This document shows, piece by piece, positions 49,801-59,062 of a stretch of 64,000 nucleotides of DNA. Under the pieces are notes generated by a model. The model was given only the letters and a program-made list of their open reading frames with translations, ran no database searches and was not told where the DNA came from. Origin of the DNA: Gnetum montanum. Taxonomy: Eukaryota; Streptophyta; Gnetopsida; Gnetales; Gnetaceae. Each line of letters begins with the position of its first letter. Within the stretch, counting starts at the first letter, position 1. The position numbers and the translations under genes were made by a program. The DNA is taken from positions 76,119-140,118 of the forward strand of contig MNCI01000161.1 in NCBI GenBank assembly GCA_015680685.1, in the 5' to 3' direction.

Positions 49801-51556
49801 AATGGTCTTGGCAACCTCCAACTTGATCTTTTCACAAGGAATCCCCTTCATGTCCTTCTTAGTCCCCAGCCACTCCTCTAGCTCTTCCTGACATTTGAGG
49901 CTTCTCCTCGACTTTTCTTCTATGGGAAGACCATCGGAGGGGACACCAAAAAGGTCAATAAACAGCTGAGCGTCAATGTCAAAATGTACACGCATGTTAC
50001 GCACGCGCGTGCAAAAACGTTTAGCCCCCTTGCTGAAGGAGTTAACCAGGGTTAGCATTTCACTTACAGGGACATTAGCGGTTACAGCCAAGAACAAATG
50101 CATTAGCCTCACCTCCCGCAGCTTAGTAACCAACGTAGTTAGGGCTGTTGCGTGGCCAAGCCAGCGTTGTGCTTCCTTTATGTCGCCATACCGTAAGAGG
50201 AGGGTATTCGCCTCACGGCCAGAAATCATGATAGTAACTTCCCGAGATTCCCTAACTAATAACACAAAGACAATGTTATACAACATTTCAAACAATAATA
50301 TCTTGTAACTAATTGTAACGCCGAAACCTTACCAGGGCCGAATGGCAAAGGAAATGGAGGAAGCTTCTTTTGCACGTCCGTGAGGGTGAGGGGTGGGTTC
50401 AAAGTCCATTCCTCATGCAACCACTCAAGGCTCTGACAATTCTTGAAAGAATCAGAGTAACGGGTGGGATACTCAGGAATCTCAAAGGTCATTTTCCCCA
50501 TGACATCGGCGCGTACATTGCTAGTGGACGTAAACTCATTTATCGCGCTTTCGGTCAGGGACAATGTATCATTATTGCCCAATAACCCATTTTTTTTTGA
50601 TGAAGAACCTGTATCATATAGCGCATTACTATCCTACGCTCTACAAGTTTAAACATTAGAAAATATATTAACATCACTGCAAGTAAAACGACTTACCCAC
50701 CTGAGTAATACACCGTGCCTGGTGGATTATGAAAGTAGGTTGAGACATGATGGGCTACGAACAAAGTGTTATAGGCATGATAACAACTAAATCTAGGCAT
50801 CTTCCAAATCCAACTTAAATACCTCAATCCTTTGGTGCTAAGTTCACGATCTTGAGGTCAACCAGTGTCAATAGCTCTGTCTATCAGGAAAGCCAAAATG
50901 CCCTATGTAGAACCGACTAACAAATTTTCCAAAATGGCTGCAGCCACATCGCCCAGCAAATGCGACCAAACGATGATGCTGTAATTATGCAACAAAAGCT
51001 ACAAGAACTCCATCGCACCCTTCAAGAACCATATTGCCTTCCCCTGTAGGCAAGTTTGAGGGGGAGGAACATTGGCTACGGGAGGGTTTATAGAACACAA
51101 AACCCTGACTATGTCCAAAACAATTGGGACAGGTTTCACCATTATGCTATACAGAACATAAACACGTTACCATCAGATAAAAGACTAAATCTAGATTTCA
51201 TTGCATGCTTAGGAAAACTACAAATTATGCTTTAGCCATGCAGCCAAAATTGCTTAAACCCTTGCAATAGTACAAGGTTTATCTCAGACAATGGCGATAG
51301 ATGCAATATCGCTATCTAAACCCTTGTTTTAATACAAGGTCTATATATCAAAACTCTAATTCATGCAGATAACTCAAAAGAATAAAATATATATATATAT
51401 CACCGAAAGCAATGCGAATAAGTGAGAAATGGCGTACCAATTCAGGGGAGTAACATCTCGTACTTCGACCAAGGCCTGCGAAGCGCACTGCAGACTCCCC
51501 TGCACTTCATCGATTTTTGCCAATTTGGCATTCTTTCCTCTCACCTTCGACGCCAT
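46839..51556 (-). pseudogene. Spliced antisense gene inside the Tat element
   Basis: Six exons are proposed on the minus strand: 51556-51438, 51146-50701, 50608-50333, 50255 to about 49470, 47968-47151 and 47072-46839. Starts 'MASKVRGKNAKLAKIDEVQG'. Joins 1-2, 2-3 and 3-4 use GT..AG and keep the frame. Exon 2 (about 149 codons) has three stops, two TAG and one TGA. Exon 4 has 'LLRYGDIKEAQRWLGHA' and a conserved 'FDIDAQLFIDLFGVPSDG'. Exon 5 has a coiled-coil start ('MSLTREVRDLRSRCEFLQ') and 'LFLDVIGASEAFEKFQEQ'. Exon 6 is very acidic and ends at TAA 46839-46841. The total would be about 880-900 residues. The exon 5 donor is GT to TT here (47149-47150) but GTAAGT in copy 2. The family is not recognised. 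Antisense ORFs are known in Tat-lineage elements, but I cannot assign this one. Confidence 0.72.
47985..49430 (+). pseudogene. GC-rich island with plus-strand transposon-associated ORF
   Basis: GC content and CpG density jump sharply against both flanks. The plus-strand ORF 48024-48758 (244 codons) has an N-terminal globular part with 'TFFRGRVVRLTEAALANYLG', resembling the plant transposon-associated domain found in many plant retroelement ORFs. After a Pro/Ser/Arg-rich linker and a TAG stop at 48756 it continues in frame as a Gln/Glu/Arg-rich coiled coil (48849-49040). It then needs a shift at about 49045, after which another frame reads 'CEALLQGFQQATNFVDTEDH' and 'ATLDMLHELELPRCACHQLP' to about 49310. 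It falls between exons 4 and 5 of the antisense gene, so in one of its introns. It may be a later insertion or a native extra ORF; the N-terminus looks incomplete. Confidence 0.6.
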
Positions 51557-51700
51557 AGTTACAATTCTATAAACCTTCACAAATAATACACTGCTATCTT
51601 TTGATCTTTCTCTCTCTCTCTCTCTGCGATAGCTGAATTCGAATTTGTAATAGCCAACAGCCTGTTTTGGATAAGAACCGCCTACTTATAATATGCAAGA
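51557..51700 (-). promoter_or_regulatory. Antisense gene promoter and leader
   Basis: On the minus strand a TATTATAA box lies at 51686-51693, about 130 bp before the ATG at 51556. A GA repeat (plus-strand CT run, 51610-51625) sits in the presumed 5' leader, as is common in plant promoters and leaders. The pol coding region starts on the opposite strand at about 52035, so 51557-52034 is a divergent intergenic region. Confidence 0.5.
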
Positions 51701-52034
51701 CTAACCAACTTGATGCCCGATTAAAGTGAGACTTGCCCAAATGCTCGTGTGAGCATGAGCTGGAACTCGAAGATCAAGGCATTAATGCAGCAAATATCGC
51801 ATGCATTACGGTCTGAAATGACCTTAAACTACTACACCTTATTACTTCGTAATCGGGTCACATTAATTACAGGCTTTTCACGGTATTCAAAATTTAGTTA
51901 GCTCATCACGCTCAGCAATGTCATACCATACTTTTTCAAACTACACCAAGCATCATACACTAATACTTGTGGCATTTAACTTAGCATTTTCCTAATCACT
52001 TTCATATTTGGCAATTTTGCAAGACAGTTGGCAA
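51701..52034. other. Divergent spacer before pol, with a possible 3' splice site
   Basis: Non-coding. Near 52000-52024 the plus strand reads TTTCATATTTGGCAATTTTGCAAG followed by ACAG, a pyrimidine/T-rich stretch with AG that could be a splice acceptor joining gag-pro RNA to pol. Ogre elements of the Tat lineage are known to carry an intron between protease and RT; the acceptor here is inference. Confidence 0.35.
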
Positions 52035-55000
52035 ATGGACGCAACTTTATCTACACCCCTAGCCTTAACAGGCCCACATGGGGAAATCATTAGACAATTT
52101 GATCTCACACTAGGAGAAACTAACCTTTCCCTCAATGATGTGACCATAGCCACATTGAAAACATCTCTAGACTGGCCAGAACAATTGACGTGCACATTAG
52201 ATCTAGAGGATGGAGATGTAACCAAAGACCCCCTCAACGAGGTCCCTATGGTTACGCATAAAGGTGAGAATAAAAATCTTAAGGTTAGTTCTCTACTGGA
52301 CCAAAAGGCACATGACAATATAAAACAGGTGCTCCAGAATAACGTTACAGTATTCGCATGGTCATATGAAGATATGCCGGAACTAGATCCAAGGCTAATA
52401 CAACACAACATAATTCTAGACCCCCATATTAAAGCAATTAGACAAAAGGCCCAGAAAATTAAGCCAGAAGTCACGCTAGTAGTACGTGATGAAATTACTA
52501 TACTGTACCAGGCTAATTTCATCTGTGCAATCGATTACTCAGACTGGGTATCTAACATTGTAGTTGTCCCTAAGAAGACCGGAGGGATACGCATTTGCAT
52601 AGACTTCCGGGACTTGAACAAAGCCACAGTCAAAGATAATTTCCCGCTACCGAGTATCGACCAACTAGTAGATACAACCGCTGGGCATGCGCTTTTATCC
52701 TTCATGGATGGCGTTTCAGGCTATAATCAGATTCGCATCAACCCAGAACACCAGCTGACCACAACATTCATCACACCCTGGGGGACCTTCTGTTACACTA
52801 TGATGCCTTTTGGTTTAAAAAATGCTGAAGCTACGTATCAATGAGCTATGATGTACATCTTTAGTGATTATCTCCTAGGAAGATTGAATGATTATGTTGA
52901 TGATATAGTTTTTAAGTCCGTAAGGTCGGAAGATCATTTAGAGGACCTGGAGTTAGTCCTTAAAAGATGCTCTAAATACGACCTCCGGCTCAACCCAAAG
53001 AAGTGTGTATTCAGAGTCAAAACTGAGCGCATGCTAGGGTTTGTGGTGTCAGAAACTAGCATACGAGTAGACCCTGACAAGGTCAAGGCCATTGTTGAAT
53101 TGACACCCCCTACAAATCTCAAGCAATTACGCGAGTTGCAAGGGCGATTACAGTTTATTAGGCGGTTCATCTCAAGATTAACAGATAAATTACACCCTAT
53201 GCAGCATCTACTTAAAAAGGGGGTTAATTTTGAATGGACAGACAATTATTAGCATGCGTTTGACAACTTGAAACAAGAACTTCAACACTTGCCAACAGTA
53301 TTCCCACCACAAAGGGATCAGTCATTCTACATTTACCTCGCAACCTCAGACGTAGCCCTAGCTGCATTACTCTACCAAAAGCGAGGTGATGGGTCAGAAG
53401 TACCCATCTACTACTTGAGTCATGCTCTATGTGCGTATGAAACAAGGTATAATGAAGTAGAGCGTAATTGTTTAGCATTAGTGTTTGCGCTCAAAAAGTG
53501 CAGACACTACCTCTTCCGTAGCAAAGTCAATGTAATCTGCAAGAATAACATCCTTAGAGCTATTAAGCACAACCTATATCAAAGTAGTAGGATAGCTCGT
53601 TGGAAAGCTATCACGGCAGAATTCGATCTGCATTACATTGGTCAATCTTCTACGAAAGGCCAAGTGATAGCCGACCAACTAATGACATCACCTATTGACA
53701 GTCAGGTGACGATAGAGCCTGAATTTCTCGACGAACATGTACATAGTCTAAGCCCTATTCTAACAAGCCTCGAAGCAACGTTACATTTTGATGGAGCTTC
53801 AACCGCTAGAGGCGGCAGTGCCACCACAGTCATTACGCTATCACTTGAGGATGTGCATCTGCATGTCTATCGCTTAACCTTCCCCTTTACGAACAATGTG
53901 GCAGAATACGAGGGGCTCCTTAGGGGACTATCAATAGCCAGAGAGCTTAACGTTCAACACTTGGCGATTAGGAGCGATTCGATGCTCGTGATAAATCAAA
54001 TCACAGGAGTCTCCGCCTGCAAGGTTGTACATTTACAGCCCTACTACGATATGGCTAAAGATCTTCTGAAGCAGTTCATAACAACCGATGTCCAACACGT
54101 GCCTCAAAATGACAACATGTTAACCGATGCACTGGCTACATTAGCATTGAATGTGTCACCGCATCTATTTGACACTTGTCCCACCTTAATGACAAAGTGT
54201 GCAGATCCTGTCATTCAGACGGCACAAATATCTTCACTGCTCATGGATGAAACGCCAGAATGGTACGATAACATTAAAACTTACCTCCTGCATGGTGAAC
54301 CACCACATGAGCTAACACGTGCACAAAAAGATGCAATTCGCAAGCGAGCTAGGCAATACGTCATCATAGGAGATAGTACTCTTTGTAGACGCTCTTTCGA
54401 TGGAATGTTGCTTACTTACGTTAACAAAGACCAAGCACAAGTTATAGTCAGCGAAGTTCACGAGGGACTATGTGGAGGACACGTAGCTCCATGGGCCATG
54501 GCCACTAAAATCCGTCGCTTAGGGTATTATTGGCCATATATGGAAAAAGACTGTCTTACAAAGGTTAAAACATGCGACACATGTCAGTGTTACGTGAACC
54601 TTATACATGTGTCGCCTACAGAACTACACACGACGTAGATTACATGACCCTTCCAATGATGGGGATTAGACATTATAGGGCCTATCACACCAAAATCTTC
54701 CATAGGACACAGCTTCATAATCACCACTACCGAGTATTTCACGAAGTGGTTTGAAGCCATCCCTTTGAGAAAGATCACATCTCAACAGGTCTGCCATTTT
54801 ATTTTGGACAACATCGTAACTAGATTTGGCCTCCCGATGACTATCATGACTAACAATGGGTCACAATTTAGCAGTGTGGAAACCAAATCTTTTTGTGATA
54901 GCCTTGGTATCAAAAAATCTTTTTCCTCGCCTTATTACCCGCAAGCGAATGGTTAAGCTGAAGCAACAAATAAGGTCATTATCAATTTGCTCAAGAAAAT

Positions 55001-55504
55001 GCTCAACAGTAACAAAAGACGATGACATGAAAAGATCCTCTACGTGCTATGGGCGTATCGTACCACATGTAGAACAGCTACAGACTATACACCTTATAGT
55101 CTAGTCTATGGATCTGTGGTGGTGCTGCCCCTTGAATTACAAGTTCCTTCTCTGCGGATGGTCCTCTCCACGATTATAAATGACACTCAACACACCGAGT
55201 CTCAGATCATGGATTTGGATTTAGTAGAGGAGAAGCGAATACAAACACTTGATACCATCGAAAAGTATCAAGAGATAAGCAGAGGCAGAAGCACCATCAT
55301 AATCTTCAACAACGTCTGATCAAGAAAGGAGATTTGGTTCTCAAGGTCGTTCACGAACCAGTAGGCAAATTCTCTACAAACTGGGAGGGCCCTTTCTTAG
55401 TAGCTAGCGTATATGGCAACGGTGCATTCAAGCTAGCAAACATCAACGGCAACAAGTTATCAAATCCCATGAACCATATATACTTGAAGCGGTACTACAT
55501 CTAG
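52035..55504 (+). pseudogene. Tat-lineage pol: RT, RNase H, second RNase H, integrase
   Basis: First ATG at 52035. RT (about 52320-53260) with 'VVVPKKTGGIRICIDFRDLN', 'MPFGLKNA' and catalytic YVDD (52894-52905). First RNase H at about 53290-53720. A second, archaeal-like RNase H at about 53770-54150 ('LHFDGAS', 'NNVAEYEGLLRGL', 'IRSDSMLVI'); the dual RNase H is a hallmark of the Tat lineage. Integrase has an HHCC finger (54460-54590, 'HVAPWAM', 'CDTCQC'), a core with 'TNNGSQFSS' and 'SPYYPQANG', and a C-terminal beta domain ending '..HIYLKRYYI' with stop at 55502. Breaks: TGA at 52842, TAG at 53250, shift near 54640-54700, TAA at 54954, a stop near 55025 and a shift near 55310. Nearly complete otherwise. 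Confidence 0.95.
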
Positions 55505-55544
55505 CTGCATATCCAGTGTTAACATCAACATCAGGCACAACCAT

Positions 55545-56090
55545 CGTTCGCTACAATGTAAAACTGGCATTCTCTTCACGCGTCCATCACGACACTAAAT
55601 TGGCAATGATCGTCCACTACGATGTAAAACTGGCACTTTCTTCACGCATCCGTCATGACGCTAAACTGGCAACGATCGTCCACCACGACGTAAAACTGGC
55701 AAATTGCAATCGTCCGCTACGATGTAAAACTGGCAGTGTTGTAGAAGTCCGCCAAGACATAAAACTGGCATTTCCTGCACGTGTCCACCATGATGCTAAA
55801 CTGGCACTGACTGTCTGCCATGACATAAAACTGGCAAAGGTAAGCATCCATCTGCTGAGACATAAAACCAGCATAGACTTGTCCCTGGGTCACGACATGA
55901 AACTGACATCCACAGCACAGTCTCCTGAGACCATCAATCAGCTCTACCGTCGTCCGCTACGACGTAAAACTAGCATTTTTTAGTTCACCCAGACTTTAAA
56001 CCTAGATCATAGTCTGTTGGGACTTAAAGCCAGCAACAACAGTCTACCAAGACTTAAAACTAGGACCTACAGACTGCCAACATACAAATC
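55545..56090 (+). repeat. Irregular tandem array after pol, core TAAAACTGGCA
   Basis: About 15 occurrences of TAAAACTGGCA or close variants at 28-60 bp spacing (for example 55559, 55629, 55691, 55725, 55758, 55827, 55963), most preceded by CGTCCRCYACGAYG or a decayed form. Later units read TTAAACCTAG, TTAAAGCCAG and TTAAAACTAG, grading into the core of the array after gag-pro. The plus strand happens to stay open through part of it; this looks like repeat-derived ORF, not a gene. Confidence 0.85.
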
Positions 56091-57219
56091 AAGTGAGTGT
56101 AAAGGTCTCTGTGTGGCTGCAAAACTAACGGGGTGGGATGTTGGGACAGCCCCAGCATCGTTACTTCATAGGCATTCTGTTGATTCCTCGGATATGCTGA
56201 AAGGCATACTACTGATCCCTCAGAGATGCCGTCACTACACCCATTTCAGCGGTGGCACCTTTGAAGGGTCAGTTTCGTCACCCGAAGCCCCAAAGGAGTT
56301 CTCACCAACCATGACCTTGGGGATCTTCGTTCATCATCACTATCAGACTCTGGCTTCACAGATTCACCTAGCTGGTTCTTTGCATAGCCAGTTAGGTGTG
56401 ATGAGTCTGATTTTTGAAGACGATATGCTGCACCGAGCATCAACATTGAGACCCTGGCCTCTTGCTATGGTCCCTTACCCATGGCCCACTCACTCCTTCT
56501 CGCCCTGGACAGTACTTGTTTCAACAACTTCTCTGACGATTCGGCTGAGCAATGGTGTCCTCTATTTTCTTTTTTGATTACAGGTTACTTGCTATGAGGA
56601 CATCGTTCAAAAGTGCGTTCACCTGAGCAGTGAAGTAAAGACAGCATTTTGAGATGGCCACTTAGGTTAGCCTGTCTACTTAGGAGTGCAACCCTATCTT
56701 CCTTATAATCTGATCTCTTGTTCCTATTCCCCTCCTTGGCCATTCCATCTATTTTCCTTGTACAAAATGTGAATACACAACATACACTTTCCGCATCTGC
56801 ATTACAATCAAGTCCATGAACTGGTGCAACGCAACTCGCCTAATGGGCACCCAAAAAAAAGAAAGAGGGGGTCGGCAAAATGGATGAAAAACAACCCATC
56901 CAAGCCATTCGTCCATGCAAGCCCCTTTATCTACAATATGATGGTATAACTCCATGCAAATGCAATCGCAGGAGAAAGCCTGATCACTTATGCACAAAAA
57001 GCCATACTCACACACTTGAGTCTTTCCCGAACCTCTCTCTTCTTGCCTCTGTCAGAATTCCACCCATACCGTTTTATCTTCCATTCTCCTCACTTCTACA
57101 CTTCTAGATTGACAGGGTGACACCTGAGTGACCATCGATGGATGCTATTGGTACTTTTACCCATCCGGTGTTTCGTATTCTTTGTCGACGTCTTTCAGGC
57201 AAACCCTCTAAACATCAAC
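56091..57219. other. 3' non-coding region of Tat element
   Basis: No homolog elsewhere in the window. A plus-strand open frame (56017-56577) begins inside the tandem array and has no recognisable domain; a minus-strand one (56246-56446) is short. Normal for the long 3' regions of Tat elements, which often hold repeats or extra ORFs. Confidence 0.5.
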
Positions 57220-57228
57220 AAAGAGGGG
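57220..57228 (+). promoter_or_regulatory. Polypurine tract
   Basis: AAAGAGGGG, four bases before the TG of LTR 2 at 57233. This is the plus-strand priming site and proves that LTR 2 serves as the 3' LTR of the first element. No such tract precedes LTR 1. Confidence 0.85.
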
Positions 57229-57232
57229 CCAT

Positions 57233-58814
57233 TGAAACACCGCAAAAAATTACGAATTGGCCTAGGGCGAAGATTCACGACTCGGGCGAAAGTTTGTAGC
57301 AAAAATCCAGAAGACAGAACAAGATAAAGAGGCGCACAACATCAAGTCTCCAAAGTTTCTTAAAAATTCTAACTTTGCTTTGTTTTCTCTCTTTATGCCA
57401 CATAGCGTGATGTCGCTCGACGTAATTATGTCTAATGTAGCGTGATATTGGAAGGTAGCTTACTTCGGTGAATACGACAAAGTTTAAGGCCTAAGCAGCG
57501 AACTACGACTTGTCGCATATTCCACCAAGTCTTTTGTTCAGGACTGAATTTACGCTCCATTACGCAGAGTAGCGTAATGAGCTTCAAGGAAGTCAAAGTC
57601 AGAGTCCAAAGGAGCGCGGCAAATTGACTTCTTTTTTGCAGATTGGTCGCTTTACGCTTATTATGCTACGAAGTGTAAACAAGCGTAACTTGTTGTGAGG
57701 TTGACTATTTTTACGCTCCATTACGCTTTATGGTGTAAATAAATGCAAAGTAGCTTGAGTTAACTACTTTTATGCTCTATTACGCTCTGCCATGCTATGC
57801 AGCATAAACAAGCGTAATATAGTGTAAAGTCAGCTAAGGCAGCCCCATACATGCACCTGCTATCCATACGCAGCAATATGCTTATCAGCGTATCGCAGCG
57901 TAATCATGAGGCGGCTTTAGCAGGAGTGGTTTAAACGTACTTCGCCCCCCCCCCCCCCCCAAAATATAATGCGGCATGACCAGCTTTAACATAAAAATTG
58001 TCAAGTCAACAGTGTTTTGAAAGTTTGAGACACGTGTCATCAAGACCGTGCCTTCCCATATGATGCTGAACTTATAAATACCCCAGTTGACAAAAAGAGG
58101 AGGGACTTTTTCTTGTTCTGAAAGACATAAGGCATTGTTTGGGCATTGGCAACAAGAGCGATTAGTCGTCTTGGCGAAAACATTATCCTCTTCATTGGCG
58201 ATCATTAATAGCTTTAAGCAAAGATTACCAATGGAAAAAAGGAGTAGATCAGAGATCAAGAGATCATCTGGTACGATTGGCAAGGTTTATTGATCAAAAA
58301 TAGTTGATCGATAGACATCCAAGCTTGACCTTCCTTGCATTCCACTTTTGGCTTACGAGGTAGACCAACCTTCATTCTGTTCTCCCTTTGAAATAGTTTT
58401 CTTGTTGTTTTGTGTATGCTTTACACAAAGATAAACGAAGTCTACCATTGGAACGTTGTATGCAATATATTCAGCCTTCGAGTCAAATCATAGATCTTGG
58501 AATTATGCATCTTTTCTAAATCTGATCTTCCTTGTTGCGTTGACGTTATCATTATTTCAAGTTCTTTACATTGTTTTCTACTCCTTCTATGATTCATTGA
58601 ATTAATTCGTTTTGTGGAATATATATATAATATATATACTATCACGATATTCGATAATTTACAGATTAAGTAAGTTCCTTTTTGATCGACAAGACCATTC
58701 AGGGCACCTCGAATCTGTTTTCTCCAGCACGGCCCTCACACGGATCCGTGGTTAAGACTATGTACATGGATCTTCGCTCGGTATTCCCAGTGACTGACGT
58801 TTTCCATTGTTACA
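57233..58814 (+). repeat. Shared LTR (3' LTR of copy 1, 5' LTR of copy 2)
   Basis: About 1582 bp, TGAAACACCG...CATTGTTACA. It is preceded by a polypurine tract and followed by a primer site, with no target-site duplication or foreign DNA on either side, so it belongs to two elements at once. Contains a perfect inverted repeat CATTACGC/GCGTAATG at 57558-57579, 16 C at 57945-57960, GACACGTGTC at 58029-58038, TATAAATA at 58073-58080 and an AT microsatellite at about 58619-58640. Differences from LTR 1 are mostly C/T and G/A. Confidence 0.93.
57558..57830. repeat. Cluster of TTACGC/GCGTAA inverted motifs in U3
   Basis: A perfect 8-base inverted repeat (CATTACGC, 6-base loop, GCGTAATG) at 57558-57579 is followed by three looser units at about 57652-57688, 57711-57740 and 57770-57815, each with TTAYGCTYNATTAYGCT-like arm and a G(C/T)GTAAACAAGCGTAA-like arm. 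LTR 1 has the same cluster at 41469-41740, more decayed. Confidence 0.75.
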
Positions 58815-58820
58815 GTTTTC

Positions 58821-58838
58821 TGGCATTAGAAGGAGGGC
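58821..58838 (+). promoter_or_regulatory. Primer binding site of Tat element, copy 2
   Basis: TGGCATTAGAAGGAGGGC, 6 bases after LTR 2, as in copy 1 (42717). It shows that LTR 2 also acts as a 5' LTR. Confidence 0.75.
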
Positions 58839-59062
58839 TGAACCTCCGATCCGTATTTTACAGGTAACCCTGTAAGCAATCTGTACCCACATTCACATAA
58901 CGTAAACGTAATACCTCTAGGGAAGTTTATCAAATCGTGTGGTGTAGATTGGTCACAGTAACGATTCCTTTGGAATCCTACAGGGTAGAAAGCCCAATCA
59001 CAATTCCATTTGGCTGTCACCTTTTAAATCTTTTCATTTGTTGTTATCAATCTATCTGAGAG

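Noticed and set aside
51992-52522. 176-codon minus-strand ORF over the start of pol
   Set aside because: Opposite frame of a well-supported RT leader; no independent support.
55516-55983. 155-codon repetitive ORF with 'HDAKLA'-like units
   Set aside because: Translation of the tandem array; unit spacing is not a multiple of three throughout, so no selection for coding is evident.
56017-56577. 186-codon plus-strand ORF after pol
   Set aside because: Begins inside the tandem array, has no domain and no second copy to test; treated as a chance frame.
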